Assembly: GCA_964387285.1 (NCBI GenBank)
Contig: CAYLWO010000010.1
Coordinates: 1-64,000 of the forward strand
Reading direction: 5' to 3'
Source: Anaerohabitans sp964387285
GTDB lineage: Bacteria > Zhuqueibacterota > Zhuqueibacteria > Residuimicrobiales > Residuimicrobiaceae
DNA: 64,000 nucleotides
Shown here: positions 45,303 through 55,139 of the stretch, one piece after another
How positions within the stretch are numbered: the stretch's first letter is position 1
Layout of the letters: each line of letters opens with the position of its first letter
Position numbers and translations under genes: made by a program
Notes under the pieces: model-generated
Database searches by the model: none
What the model saw: the letters and a program-made list of their open reading frames with translations, nothing else
Told to the model about the DNA's origin: nothing

Positions 45303-46469
45303 CTAACGGAACGCCTGATCCAACTGCCGGTAGACGACGGATCTGGAAAAGTTTTCTTTAAAAAATTTTCTGGCGTACTGCCGGTGCCTTTGGTAAAAAT
45401 CCGCATCGGCTAGAAACCGCTGAATGCCGGCGGCGAATTTTTCAGGAGAATCGCAGACCACAGCCCCGGTGTGGATTTTTGCGGGAAATCCGCCCAGTCC
45501 TTTTTCAGTGCTTACGATCGGCAAGCCATGGGACAGCGCCTCGATTACTTTGATCTTCATCCCGGTGCCGCCCAGGAGCGGACAGATGGAAATCCGCGAT
45601 TGCCGGTACACCTCAGCCAGATTTTCGACATGCGCGATGCGCGTAACATTGTCATAGTCGCGGACATAGCCGGCAATGGCGCCTGCGATCAGCACCCGAA
45701 CGGAGCGGTCCAGCCGGGGATAAACCTGTTCAAAAAACCACTGCACTCCTTTCTGATTATGGGCGTTATCGGACCCGATGAAAAGAAGATCGTACTGCTG
45801 CCGGCGAGGCCTGGCCTGTGAGTTGTCATCCATGAAAAAAGGGATATAATGGTACTGTGGATGACCGGCAAATTGCGAGAAAAAATATTTTTCCTGATCG
45901 GAAATACACAGGACTCTGTCAAAAAGATTTACGCGACGGATCTCTTCTTTCATCATGGCAAAGATATCGACCGCCTGACCGGCAAGGTCGAATTTGTTGA
46001 GCGTGATAAAATCGGTGAGATCCAGAACCGTGACAGCCGGGCCCACGGCTCTGGAACGAATCAGATTGGCCCAATGCACATAGCCGATGAGGATGAAATG
46101 ATACCGCTGCGCCGTAATTAGGGCGTCGAACTGTTTTTGCATGCTCCCGTAAGCGTAATCTTCAAGTCGATTGTAAACATGTCCGAGAGGCAAATATCGT
46201 TTTAACCGGTTCAGAGGATTGTTTTTCCTGTTCCCGGGCCTTTGCCATCGACCGCCTTTTTTAAAATCATATAGATACAGGTGATCGACCAGGCCGCGAG
46301 CGTCGAGAGCATCAGCGGCCCAGGAGGACTTGAAATTTTCCAGCGCAAATAAATCCACTCTGAACTTTCTGTCTTTAAAATAAGCAAGCAATTCGAGATA
46401 GCGTGAATTCACCCCGCTTTTATCTGTAAACAGGTTGTGCGGATAAACTATTAGAATGTTTTGTGCCAT
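45303..46469 (-). CDS. GT4-like glycosyltransferase
   Basis: 388 residues with a GT-B fold. The N-terminus is ILIVYPHNLFTDKSGVNSRYLELLAYF. The donor-site region is ICPLLGGTGMKIKVIEALSHGLPIVSTEKGLGG, typical of GT4-type enzymes (several contain a Glyco_trans_1_4 domain). The ATG at 46469 follows AGGGGA by six bases; the open frame begins two codons earlier at a TTG. It converges with the radical SAM gene, with only nine bases between the stops. Confidence 0.85.
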   Translation of the reverse strand: MAQNILIVYPHNLFTDKSGVNSRYLELLAYFKDRKFRVDLFALENFKSSWAADALDARGLVDHLYLYDFKKGGRWQRPGNRKNNPLNRLKRYLPLGHVYNRLEDYAYGSMQKQFDALITAQRYHFILIGYVHWANLIRSRAVGPAVTVLDLTDFITLNKFDLAGQAVDIFAMMKEEIRRVNLFDRVLCISDQEKYFFSQFAGHPQYHYIPFFMDDNSQARPRRQQYDLLFIGSDNAHNQKGVQWFFEQVYPRLDRSVRVLIAGAIAGYVRDYDNVTRIAHVENLAEVYRQSRISICPLLGGTGMKIKVIEALSHGLPIVSTEKGLGGFPAKIHTGAVVCDSPEKFAAGIQRFLADADFYQRHRQYARKFFKENFSRSVVYRQLDQAFR

Positions 46470-46538
46470 TGGCAATCCCCTAATTCCATTCGTCCTGTTC
46501 CCGGAAAACCGGATTTATCTCTCATTCTTATCTCCGGC

Positions 46539-47513
46539 TCATGACCGGGGGGTGCTTTTGCCGGTTACCAAGAAATAGCAGAGTCGCCGGATCGCGACAA
46601 ACAGTCTGAATTTTATTCCTTTTTCGGCATGAATGAACGGGCGCAGCCAGAGTTCGGCGTGCCGGTAAAATACGGCAATGATATAGTATACCCGGTTTTT
46701 CGAATACCGGCGGGCAATCATCAGGGATTCCCGGCATTTACGTTTGCTCATCGAAATGGTTTTGTTTTCCGGGTAATATCTAAAGGCGGCGAAACGATCA
46801 TCCACTTTCCTGTAAACAACGCCCTTGGTCAAATGCCGTATAAAAAAGTCAGCATCAAAGGCGCAGTGTAGCCGGCTGTTCAGATCTTTTTCGCAGTAAA
46901 TATCCGCACGAAAAAATGAGGCCGGCTGCAAAATGTGATAGTCCAGATATAAAAGTTCCTGCAGATCAATCCGCTTAACCTGATGGACGCCCAGGCGCTC
47001 TCCGGTTTTTGAAATGAATATCCCGTCGCCGAATAAAAGCGCTAATTCCGGTTGCGCAGAAAAGTAATCAACCACTTTTTGCAGCACATCCGGTCGGCAA
47101 TAAATGTCATCCGAGTTCAGCCAGCAGAAAATATCGCCCTGGGCCATGCTAAAGCCGGCTTTTAACGCACAAACTTGCCCGCCGTCAGGTCCGCTGCGCC
47201 ACCGGTAGCTTGTGCCGCGACAATTGTTCCAGAGGAATTCTTTTTTAGTATTTACGTAATAATTCAGGCCGGCTATTTTCCGGGTTGCACAGTTTCCGCG
47301 CAACAGGGTTGCATATGTTTTGATAATATCCAGCGAACCGTCCCGCGAACCGCCGTCCATGATGATATAATCGATAAAAAAATTCCCTTGCTGACCAAGC
47401 ACGGAGCGGATGGTTTCGTCGATAAATTCTCCCTGTTGAAAGGAAGGCGTAACGATCGAAACGGTATTCACTTTCATGGAACGGTTGTTTATTGATTTCA
47501 TGATCTGTGTCAT
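46539..47513 (-). CDS. GT2 family glycosyltransferase
   Basis: 324 residues. SIVTPSFQQGEFIDETIRSVLG, IIMDGGSRDGSLDII, WRSGPDGGQVCALKAGF and CWLNSDDIYCRPD match the WcaA-like GT2 subtype seen at 33925 and 61337. The start at 47513 has GAGGTG 11 bases upstream; ATG at 47477 is an alternative without a clear site. It precedes the GT4-like gene on the same strand by 69 bases. Confidence 0.88.
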   Translation of the reverse strand: MTQIMKSINNRSMKVNTVSIVTPSFQQGEFIDETIRSVLGQQGNFFIDYIIMDGGSRDGSLDIIKTYATLLRGNCATRKIAGLNYYVNTKKEFLWNNCRGTSYRWRSGPDGGQVCALKAGFSMAQGDIFCWLNSDDIYCRPDVLQKVVDYFSAQPELALLFGDGIFISKTGERLGVHQVKRIDLQELLYLDYHILQPASFFRADIYCEKDLNSRLHCAFDADFFIRHLTKGVVYRKVDDRFAAFRYYPENKTISMSKRKCRESLMIARRYSKNRVYYIIAVFYRHAELWLRPFIHAEKGIKFRLFVAIRRLCYFLVTGKSTPRS

Positions 47514-47664
47514 CTATTATTTTTCACCTCAACGAGGCGTTTGCTCGAACCGCATGCATTAAAATAAAGAAAAATTTCGAGCCGGCAAACATTTTTTACC
47601 TTGATTTTTAGCGCTAGTATCCCTATGTTTGCCCAGTTCATTTCATTCAACGATTGGGATGCAG

Positions 47665-48327
47665 ATGAAAATTTGTCTTGTGGGACAGCCGAGATCCAGA
47701 TCGAACTATCTGTTGGATTGTTTATCATCCCATTACCAGGTCGAATGTCTGGGGGAACCTTATCAAACTCTTTTCGAACAACCTAAAATTACTAAAGAAT
47801 ATAACGATAGAGTTCGTGAACTTTCCAAGGATATACATGAGAAACATAAATCCTTTTCTGTGAAAATTCAGACCACGAATATGGCTTTTAATGCAACCTC
47901 ATTATTGGATCTTGAACAGTTCTTGTTCGATAGCTTTGATTTAATCTATCTCACTTACCGGAAAAATATTGTGGATCAGATCTGCAGTGTTTTATTGGCC
48001 TTAAAATATGATATTTTTACCTGGTTGGAACCTCCAAACCCTGCTGCGTACAGTTGTGTCTTCGATCCGACAACAGAGTGGTATATTCTGAATTCTACGC
48101 ATTTTGACATGATCAAAATCAAGTTCTTGGAATTATATCTGCAATCTCAGGGATTGAAATATACCAAGCTGGAATATAATGATATCCCTCGTTATGTGAC
48201 CGAGAAGCTGCACAAAGGTCGATCAGACAAAAGCGAAACCGGTTTTGATTATCAAAAGATATTCGAGAATTACGCTCTGCTCGAACAAGTTGTAAGCACT
48301 TATTTTGGAACAACCCTGTTCGAGTAG
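47665..48327 (+). CDS. divergent sulfotransferase-like protein
   Basis: 220 residues. The N-terminus MKICLVGQPRSRSNYLLDCL resembles the sulfate-donor (PAPS) phosphate loop PRSGTTYL, with arginine in place of glycine. YRKNIVDQICSV sits where sulfotransferases bind the 3-prime phosphate. It is shorter than typical sulfotransferases (250-300 residues). The frame is open from a TTG at 47629; the ATG at 47665 is preferred because the phosphate loop normally lies at the N-terminus. It heads a plus-strand run of four genes. Confidence 0.65.
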   Translation: MKICLVGQPRSRSNYLLDCLSSHYQVECLGEPYQTLFEQPKITKEYNDRVRELSKDIHEKHKSFSVKIQTTNMAFNATSLLDLEQFLFDSFDLIYLTYRKNIVDQICSVLLALKYDIFTWLEPPNPAAYSCVFDPTTEWYILNSTHFDMIKIKFLELYLQSQGLKYTKLEYNDIPRYVTEKLHKGRSDKSETGFDYQKIFENYALLEQVVSTYFGTTLFE

Positions 48328-48399
48328 TTCAGCGGGTACATTGTTGATGTCCGTTTGAAATGCCGATGATTACGCCAAGGTGAAAGATGGAAATAAAGA

Positions 48400-49383
48400 A
48401 TGATCGCTGAAAAAACATCCGGCGTGGAGAAAGTAAATTCTCTCCTGGCGAATATGGTGTTGATAGGCGGGCCGCCGCGCAGCGGCACCACCTTTGCCGC
48501 CAAAAGCCTGAATGTCCACCCTTATGTGATGACCCTCATCGACGATCACGTATACGAATGTTGGGCCTTGTATAACTATCGCGATCGAAGCGGTCTGGTG
48601 CAAGAACTCTCAAGCCGTCCCTTGACCGCAGACCAGGTCAAAAGCCGTTTGCGGCATCACCTGTTTGACGGCGATCACCTGGCGGGCGCCGCTCCTTCCG
48701 CTAAAACCATCGGCTGTCCGGAAATGGCCCCTCGCGCCGCTCCTGCTTCGGGCAAGATGCGATCTCTGGCGGATGCCGGCCTGGTGCGATATTTGTTTCC
48801 ACTTGCGAAATTCTCCCAGGAATGGCGTTTGTGTTTAAAATCACCCGAGATCTCTTATGTATTGCCGCAATTGGCCGCACTCTTGCCTGGAGTAAGATTT
48901 CTCCTGGCATATCGCCCGGCCGTCGAAATCGCCGAGTCCATGTACCGCCTTGGCAATCAGGTGAAACGGTTTCCGGTCTTTCACGCGCGTTGGCAACAAG
49001 AGAGAGGAGAGGCCGGAGAATGGCGCCTTCCTCCCGGCATTCCTGCGGAATGGGGAGCGTTGTGGCAAGAGGCAACCGGTTTCCAGCGCTGCGTCATCAA
49101 CACAGCCGCTTACCTTCGAGCTCTGGTAGATGGCGTCGCAATGCTTTCGCAAGAGCGCTTTTTCGTTTACAATCATGCCCGGTTACGGGAGCAACCCGAG
49201 GAAACCTTTAATCAAATCGCCCGATTTCTTGCTGTTGAGGCCTCCGGCTTTCATTCGGCATTGCCCCACGTACACGGCCGGCCGCCTGCTATACCACCAG
49301 AACTGGAAAAAGAAATGGCGGCAATTGAAAAAGAACTGCATTTGAGCCGGATGGAGCAGATGCTTGAAGCCGAAACACGTTAG
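48400..49383 (+). CDS. sulfotransferase family protein
   Basis: 327 residues. MVLIGGPPRSGTTFAAKSL is the PAPS phosphate-binding loop. KSPEISYVLPQL and AYRPAVEIAESMYRLG match the second donor-binding region. It would transfer sulfate from PAPS to a hydroxyl or amino group of a sugar, in the cytoplasm. The start at 48400 has GGAAA nine bases upstream; an internal ATG at 48454 is possible. It lies 72 bases after the preceding sulfotransferase-like gene. Confidence 0.85.
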   Translation: MIAEKTSGVEKVNSLLANMVLIGGPPRSGTTFAAKSLNVHPYVMTLIDDHVYECWALYNYRDRSGLVQELSSRPLTADQVKSRLRHHLFDGDHLAGAAPSAKTIGCPEMAPRAAPASGKMRSLADAGLVRYLFPLAKFSQEWRLCLKSPEISYVLPQLAALLPGVRFLLAYRPAVEIAESMYRLGNQVKRFPVFHARWQQERGEAGEWRLPPGIPAEWGALWQEATGFQRCVINTAAYLRALVDGVAMLSQERFFVYNHARLREQPEETFNQIARFLAVEASGFHSALPHVHGRPPAIPPELEKEMAAIEKELHLSRMEQMLEAETR

Positions 49384-49410
49384 CCGGCCAGGCGAGAGGC
49401 GAGCCCAAAA

Positions 49411-50385
49411 ATGATTGTTTATTTCGATACGGTTAAACGAAAGCGCCCTGTTAAAGAGGGTGGAGATTTGGTTAAACTGGATTGGGGTGAAAAAAAAATC
49501 CTTAAATCCGTCAGCGTATATCCCAGTGACCCGGATATCGACGATGATCCTAATCCCCGAGGCAACTCTCGGGGAGGAAAGGGGATACTGGTTTACGGGG
49601 ACGAACTCGTGGTCGGCGCCTATCATACGCTCCTGGTCTTTGACCGGGATTTGCAGTTTAAACGAAAAATCACCAATCCTCTTTTCGTAAATATTCATGA
49701 GATATGCAGTGAAGGCGAAAACATATGGGTCTCTGCCACGACCATCGACTGTGCCGTACTGGTGGACCGCCTGGGCCGGACTTTGAAGACCTGGTGGCCT
49801 CGTGAAGACCCCCTGCTGCAGAGAACATTCGGATTACAGCCTATGGCGATAGACAAAAACGCCGATAACCGATTAAAATATCTCCATGCCGAGCTGTCCA
49901 CCAAAGAGCACCACACCCATCTCAACGGCGTGATTACCGGCCAAAACAAAACCTATGTCTTGTTGAACAAACTGGGAACGGTCGTTCAGATTGCGCCGGA
50001 GGTGAAAATTGCACTGCAGGATGACGATGTGCGCGGAGCACACAGTCTCAAGATATCCGGGGACGGCCGGCAAATGATCCTGTGCAGCAGTCTGCGGAGG
50101 GAGATCTTGTTTTATGATTTACCAAAAGGCCTGCTGGAGAAAAAAATCAGACTATTGGACTTTGCACCAGTGGCCCGTTTGCACCATAAAAGTCCGGATC
50201 AACCGTTTAACCGGTCTATTTTTGTCCGCGGTCTGGAGATAATCGGCCAGGATCGAATCCTGGTGGGGATATCTCCCGCTTCGATATTGGAAATCGATTG
50301 GCAACGCGACTGCTTGTTGGACTTTTATCAACACAGCGCCGATGTGGGCGATGCCGTCCACGGTCTGGCGCACATTAAAACCTAG
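49411..50385 (+). CDS. hypothetical protein, predicted beta-propeller
   Basis: 324 residues, no signal peptide and no membrane helix. Repeats of short strands (GKGILVYGDELVVGAYHTLLVFDRDL, SEGENIWVSATTIDCAVLVDRLG, HHTHLNGVITGQNKTYVLLNKLGTVVQI) suggest a beta-propeller. Histidines in KEHHTHLNGV and RLHHKSP could bind metal. I do not recognise the family. It is set between two sulfotransferase genes with 27 and 85 bases of spacing, so it probably serves the same pathway, as an enzyme or glycan-binding protein. Confidence 0.7.
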   Translation: MIVYFDTVKRKRPVKEGGDLVKLDWGEKKILKSVSVYPSDPDIDDDPNPRGNSRGGKGILVYGDELVVGAYHTLLVFDRDLQFKRKITNPLFVNIHEICSEGENIWVSATTIDCAVLVDRLGRTLKTWWPREDPLLQRTFGLQPMAIDKNADNRLKYLHAELSTKEHHTHLNGVITGQNKTYVLLNKLGTVVQIAPEVKIALQDDDVRGAHSLKISGDGRQMILCSSLRREILFYDLPKGLLEKKIRLLDFAPVARLHHKSPDQPFNRSIFVRGLEIIGQDRILVGISPASILEIDWQRDCLLDFYQHSADVGDAVHGLAHIKT

Positions 50386-50470
50386 TTCGCTTTGATCATT
50401 GGTTATCGGCAGAGCAAAAAACATAAAGTGACTCTGGTCGTTCTGTCGGCTGCAATCTAATAAAAAAATT

Positions 50471-51358
50471 ATGAAATTGCCTCAAAATCCTATTTTCATT
50501 GTCGGCTATCCTCGTTCCGGCACGACGCTGTTACAGCGTTTGCTGGTCAGCCAGCCCGGCCTGTACACGTTTCCGGAGACTCATTTCTTTAATGTTGTTG
50601 AACGCAAAATTCCCAGGAGCAAAGAGAGCGAAACAGTACCGCCGTCCGCTTTGCCCGCGGTTTTTGCGGCCATCCATGAAAAAATGGGAATCCGCTATGC
50701 TCACACAAAAACGGAGGCCATAATCCGGGAGGCTCAAGACGGCAAACTAGGCTCAAAAGCCCTGTTTGAATTTATTGTAGCCGATTATCTTTCCAGGCTG
50801 TATCCCGGCATTGAGAACAGGTCAAATTGGCGTTGGATAGAGAAAACGCCATATCATGCAAATTTTCTTGATCGAATTCTGGATTTTTATCCACAGGCTC
50901 AGGTCCTGCATATCCTTCGCCACCCGACGCCGGCTATTTTTTCCTGTAAAAGGAAATTTCCCTTCAACAAAGAGACGCCGGTCATCGATTTGGCGCAGCG
51001 CTGGAACGTCATGCTGGACAACGTCGACCGCTTTAAAAGACAATATCCCAACCGTATCATGACGCTGCGTTATGAAGACCTGATAACCCGGATGGAATTG
51101 GAGATGAAACAGGCAGCGGCGTTTTTAGGCATATGCTTCGACCGAGATCGATTTTTTGCTGTCAACCACGGCGATCCTGACTTGCAGAGAAAAATCATTC
51201 TTCCATCAGAACCCTGGAAGCTTGCGGACCTTGGCAAAGAATTAATCAGCACCAACGAGGAGTACAAAAGCGACGCCTTGCGCAAGGAGGCCGCAACCAT
51301 TGAACAGGTAATCGGGGAGCGTCTTGAAAAAAGCGGGTACAGGCCGTTTCATGATTAG
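50471..51358 (+). CDS. sulfotransferase family protein
   Basis: 295 residues. IFIVGYPRSGTTLLQRLL is the 5-prime phosphosulfate loop, TFPETHFF follows, and VLHILRHPTPAIFSC is the 3-prime phosphate-binding motif. WIEKTPYHANFLDRI holds the lysine region typical of this family. Of the six sulfotransferase-like proteins here this is one of the most canonical. Acceptor unknown. It ends the plus-strand run; the next gene converges with it 16 bases away. Confidence 0.92.
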   Translation: MKLPQNPIFIVGYPRSGTTLLQRLLVSQPGLYTFPETHFFNVVERKIPRSKESETVPPSALPAVFAAIHEKMGIRYAHTKTEAIIREAQDGKLGSKALFEFIVADYLSRLYPGIENRSNWRWIEKTPYHANFLDRILDFYPQAQVLHILRHPTPAIFSCKRKFPFNKETPVIDLAQRWNVMLDNVDRFKRQYPNRIMTLRYEDLITRMELEMKQAAAFLGICFDRDRFFAVNHGDPDLQRKIILPSEPWKLADLGKELISTNEEYKSDALRKEAATIEQVIGERLEKSGYRPFHD

Positions 51359-51374
51359 CGTTTCGGCACACGCG

Positions 51375-52625
51375 CTAGCTTTCCCCTCTGAACTTGAGAT
51401 AGATTCGAAATAACCAGTTCAATCTCGCGGCAAAACCCTTCAAGGGGATCAATTTGGCGTTCAGACTTTTTACTTTTGCTCTTAATTCTTCGACCTGTGC
51501 ACGTTCATTCATCAACAACCTTTCTGCTACGCTTGCGGCATCCATGGCTTTTTGGACGGCAACCGCTCTTTCTTGTCTTTCTTTCTGTGAAAGTTCCTTA
51601 ATTTTTTCCAAATAAGAGGTCAGGACTGCCATGGTTTCCGTGTTGATTTCTGACGGCCTGTCGGTTTGTTGCAAGTGCTGCAAGAGTTGTACGCTTCCCT
51701 CAAAAAGGCCGACGGGTCCTTCCATCAGGTCGAGTAGACGGTCTTCCATTGAATTATCACTGTTCTGGGGACGGTAGTTTTCCAGAACAGTCGCAAGATC
51801 GTCAAACGAGTAACCCAGTTGGGCTGTTTTTTCTGCGCCAAGATAATCGAGATATTCTTTGGAAAAGCGCCAGATGTCGGCGTCCTGCAGGTGAAGAATC
51901 CATTTCTCGGAATGGACCGGATCGGGTTGCCTCTTTTGATAAACCGTATCCTGATCCCCGGATGGCCATTTGGGCAGATCAAAGCGGCCGTACTCGATCA
52001 TCTCCTGATTAAAGCGGATTCCTGCATAATCACACAGCCGTTTAATCTCCTCCTCCGGCTTTAGTAAAATATTTTCATACTGTACCGATAATGCGACCGG
52101 GCCGAGCGCCTGAACGCCTTTTATCAAATAATCCGGGGCCTGAAGAAGGTCCTGGCGGAAAAGCCAGAACAGGTCCCGGTTTTTTTTTATCCAGGTTTGC
52201 ATGATCGATGAAAACACGGCGAGCGGATTTCTGAACAGCAGAATAAATTTTGCCTTTGGGAAAAGCCCGTACAGTTCGGTTATGATAAAATAGTAGCGTG
52301 GGGTTTTATCCAGAAAAACGGATTTTCCGGTCGATTCGAGCACACGCTGGTAGAGGTTGCCATACATGTGGCGCAGGTCGTCCAGATACCGATCCCTGCC
52401 GTCGACGGTGAGCGACAGGAAATTGCACAAGCCGTTTAAAGCCAGATCGCTTGAATATTCGGCATCAATCCCCGTCCTTTTTAAAGAATAAATCGGATGC
52501 AGCATGAGCCAGGGTTCTGAAGTTGTATAAACATCCGGATTACAGCCCAGAATTCTTTGCAACAGGGTCGACCCGGCCCTGGGCTGCGAAATCAAAAAAA
52601 CAAGATTGCTGTAATCGTTCACCAT
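51375..52625 (-). CDS. sulfotransferase with C-terminal coiled coil
   Basis: 416 residues. LVFLISQPRAGSTLLQRIL is the donor loop, FLDKTPRYYFI follows, and FILLFRNPLAVFSSI is the second donor motif. Residues about 330-400 are rich in Glu, Lys, Ala and Leu heptads (EKIKELSQKERQERAVAV), which suggests a coiled coil for oligomerisation or for docking to other enzymes. AAGGAG precedes the ATG. It lies eight bases after the GT2 gene on the same strand. Confidence 0.9.
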   Translation of the reverse strand: MVNDYSNLVFLISQPRAGSTLLQRILGCNPDVYTTSEPWLMLHPIYSLKRTGIDAEYSSDLALNGLCNFLSLTVDGRDRYLDDLRHMYGNLYQRVLESTGKSVFLDKTPRYYFIITELYGLFPKAKFILLFRNPLAVFSSIMQTWIKKNRDLFWLFRQDLLQAPDYLIKGVQALGPVALSVQYENILLKPEEEIKRLCDYAGIRFNQEMIEYGRFDLPKWPSGDQDTVYQKRQPDPVHSEKWILHLQDADIWRFSKEYLDYLGAEKTAQLGYSFDDLATVLENYRPQNSDNSMEDRLLDLMEGPVGLFEGSVQLLQHLQQTDRPSEINTETMAVLTSYLEKIKELSQKERQERAVAVQKAMDAASVAERLLMNERAQVEELRAKVKSLNAKLIPLKGFAARLNWLFRIYLKFRGES

Positions 52626-52633
52626 CCGCTCCT

Positions 52634-53452
52634 TTATGACCGTTTCCCACGCTGCTCTTCGGCCCTGTTTATCGCATCGATATAAAGGTCGAGCTGTTTT
52701 TTGATCATGACTTTTTCATCGGCAGTGAGCAGGCCGCAATTTTTTTCAAATACCTGCCGAAGGCATTGCGCATGCAGGGAGCTCGGCGCACTGGAGAGTC
52801 CTTTGCCGTGCCGGCGATAAACGGTGCCGGCGACGCCGGTAAAATAATACTCGTACCCGGCAGCCAGGCGGATTTTCAGATCGAAATCCTCGTACAAGGC
52901 AAGCTCGAAATCATAACCGCCCACCGCAAAGTAAAGGGATTTCAGAAAAGTGAAATTCATAGGAATCATGCAGCTGCGGCCAAAAATGTTCGTCAGGATA
53001 CTTCCCTGGAATATATTTTGTCCGTTTCCCTGGACAGTGCGTTGTCCATCGGTAGTTTCGTGAATCACATTGGAAAAAGCAATGACATTCTTTTCGGTTT
53101 TGACCTTGTGCTCACGGATGAGTTGCATTTCCGCTTCGATTTTTCGTACATCAACGTAATAATCATCCGCATCAAGGGTTGAAATATATTCTCCTCGCGC
53201 CCTGAGGATGCCGGCGTGTCGGGCCCGGGCAACGCCGTTATTCTTGGTTAACAGCAGAGGAGAGATGACATCGGGATACTTTTGCCGGAACTTTTCTATG
53301 ATCTGGCTGGAATGATCCGATGAATAGTCATCGACCATAACGATTTCCAGGTTCCGGCAGCTCTGTTCGATCACGCTGTGCAAACAATCGTCCAGATATT
53401 TGGCATTGTTGTAATTGGCGATGATGATCGATACCGATGGATGCGCCGACAT
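52634..53452 (-). CDS. GT2 family glycosyltransferase
   Basis: 272 residues. VSIIIANYNNAKYLDDCLHSV, VDDYSSDHSS and STLDADDYYVDV (DXD) define the GT-A domain. The frame is open to 53521, but the ATG at 53452 follows the stop of the upstream sulfotransferase gene by one base (TGAtATG), so re-initiation is likely. It is flanked by two sulfotransferase genes. Confidence 0.88.
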   Translation of the reverse strand: MSAHPSVSIIIANYNNAKYLDDCLHSVIEQSCRNLEIVMVDDYSSDHSSQIIEKFRQKYPDVISPLLLTKNNGVARARHAGILRARGEYISTLDADDYYVDVRKIEAEMQLIREHKVKTEKNVIAFSNVIHETTDGQRTVQGNGQNIFQGSILTNIFGRSCMIPMNFTFLKSLYFAVGGYDFELALYEDFDLKIRLAAGYEYYFTGVAGTVYRRHGKGLSSAPSSLHAQCLRQVFEKNCGLLTADEKVMIKKQLDLYIDAINRAEEQRGKRS

Positions 53453-53453
53453 A

Positions 53454-54296
53454 TCATAACCTGTAGTTGAATTTTTCGGCCAACGGATTTGCATATTTTC
53501 CAAGCTGGTTTTTGTCGTCATCGTCCCAGTCCGCGTACTCGGGGTAAACGAGTACTTTTTTCATATTCGCCGGTTCGTTGGGATGGATTTCGATCGCATT
53601 GATTTTCTGGCCTTGAAAACCTTTAACGACGGCGTTTGCAAGGCCGGCGGTGACGCCGATGAATTGCTGCAAACGATCGATGGCGTTCTGGTCGGAGTAA
53701 ATATCCTCGATTCTGAAAACGGTGAACCGGTCGGACGCCAGACTCCGGCCAAACTCCTGTATATAGTGATTGGTTGCAAACCAGGTCCAGGCCAGTTTTT
53801 CGATCTGGCTCCTATCCTCCCAATCTTTTCGATCCGCAGCCTTGATCCGCCCCTCTTCCCAGATGGAATCGTTTTTATGCCAGCCCTTTTTTATCGCACT
53901 GACGACAAAATCGCCGGGATGTCGGATCAGGTGTATGAATTTTGATCGTTTGAACAACTCGGCCAGGGCAGGTGAAAAAAACGTCAGGCAGTGGTTCGAT
54001 TCGAAGAAAATTTTATTGTTGTTGAAAGCATCCAGGATGAGCTCCATCCTGGCCGCGGCAATCATCTTGACCAGTAGCTCTTTTTGCGTCTGATGATGAA
54101 ATGCATAATTCGGAAAATACTGTAAATTGGGAAAGGCTTCGTGATAGGACTGGATTTGTTCGTTTTGAGAAAGAAGCGAATGAAGGAATTTTGTTCCGCA
54201 CCGTCCTGTCGATAAAACAAAAACGGGCGAATAGTCAGCGAAAAAGCGGTCAATGGTGCTTTTATCGATATGGTGAAAAATTTCAAATTTTTTCAT
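53454..54296 (-). CDS. sulfotransferase family protein
   Basis: 280 residues. VFVLSTGRCGTKFLHSLLSQ is the donor loop in the TGRCGT variant found in many bacterial sulfotransferases. SKFIHLIRHPGDFVVSAIKKGW is the 3-prime phosphate motif, and W-FATNHYIQEF follows. It sits between the GT2 gene and the paralogue pair, all on the minus strand with very short spacers, so a single transcript is likely. Confidence 0.9.
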   Translation of the reverse strand: MKKFEIFHHIDKSTIDRFFADYSPVFVLSTGRCGTKFLHSLLSQNEQIQSYHEAFPNLQYFPNYAFHHQTQKELLVKMIAAARMELILDAFNNNKIFFESNHCLTFFSPALAELFKRSKFIHLIRHPGDFVVSAIKKGWHKNDSIWEEGRIKAADRKDWEDRSQIEKLAWTWFATNHYIQEFGRSLASDRFTVFRIEDIYSDQNAIDRLQQFIGVTAGLANAVVKGFQGQKINAIEIHPNEPANMKKVLVYPEYADWDDDDKNQLGKYANPLAEKFNYRL

Positions 54297-54311
54297 GGGC
54301 GATCTTTTTTG

Positions 54312-55124
54312 TCACTCGAAACTCGGGAATTGTCGCTGGGCTCCGGTATCCAGCAAATAGGAACGCAGGGCCGGTTCGAATCTTTTGTTTTCCGATTCCA
54401 GTCTGGTGAAAATGGTCAAATACTCTCGATGATTTTCCTGCAAATAATCGTCATACTCCGCTTTCCGCCAGTCAACGTCATCGCCGATGTGAAAGGTCAG
54501 ATGGAGATTGTTAAATTCTCTGAACTTTTGGGAAAAGCAAACCATATTGGCCAGCAGGGCTCTGCCGATCCATGCCGTGCCGATGCATATGTTGCCCAGA
54601 ATGAATTTCGGATAGAGAACTTTTTTAAATACAAAACAATCATAGCCCGGGTGCGACGATCCTGTCTGGGCATACATTTCCGGGATCTGTTCGATCCGAC
54701 GATAATCGGCGGATACGGTGCGTCGGTTTACCACAAAGCAATCATATCCTTTCCCGATTATTTGTGCAAGCGAAAGATAAAAATACGGCTGCAGGGCGAT
54801 ATCGATGTTGGTGTAAACCAGATAGTCCGCCGGGGTCGCAGCATAAAGCAAATCGAGAATGTCTTTAATCAAAGGAAGATTTCTTTTTAATTTAAACTGT
54901 TTGATGTCGCAAATGGATCTTTTCAGAGAGCCGGCATCCTCAAACATGTCCGGAAGCGCCGTTCTCTCTTCGTTAGGACCCGGCGCAGCGTAGAGATGAA
55001 TCTCAACGCCCTTGGCGAAATCGCGAGCCAGCCGCATCGTTTCCAGAGTAATGGGTTGCGCGATGTCGAGACCGGGATTTTTTCCAGCCGCGACCGGGTT
55101 TACAATATGTCCGAAAGAAATCAT
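54312..55124 (-). CDS. hypothetical protein, paralogue B of a tandem pair
   Basis: 270 residues, no signal peptide or membrane helix. It is clearly homologous to its neighbour at 55140 along the whole length: ISFGHIVNPVA, LPLIKDILDLLY, ADYLVYTNIDIAL, YDCFVVNRRT, NICIGTAWIGR, LHLTFHIGDD. The TNIDIAL stretch resembles the DXD region of a GT-A glycosyltransferase, but I recognise no family. It carries about ten residues more at the C-terminus than its partner. A sugar-transfer role is a guess based on the motif and the locus. Confidence 0.75.
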   Translation of the reverse strand: MISFGHIVNPVAAGKNPGLDIAQPITLETMRLARDFAKGVEIHLYAAPGPNEERTALPDMFEDAGSLKRSICDIKQFKLKRNLPLIKDILDLLYAATPADYLVYTNIDIALQPYFYLSLAQIIGKGYDCFVVNRRTVSADYRRIEQIPEMYAQTGSSHPGYDCFVFKKVLYPKFILGNICIGTAWIGRALLANMVCFSQKFREFNNLHLTFHIGDDVDWRKAEYDDYLQENHREYLTIFTRLESENKRFEPALRSYLLDTGAQRQFPSFE

Positions 55125-55139
55125 TTTAATGACAACGCC

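Noticed and set aside
53452..53521. Longer start for the GT2 gene at 52634
   Set aside because: It would run into the upstream sulfotransferase gene; the ATG one base after that stop fits the GT2 N-terminus.
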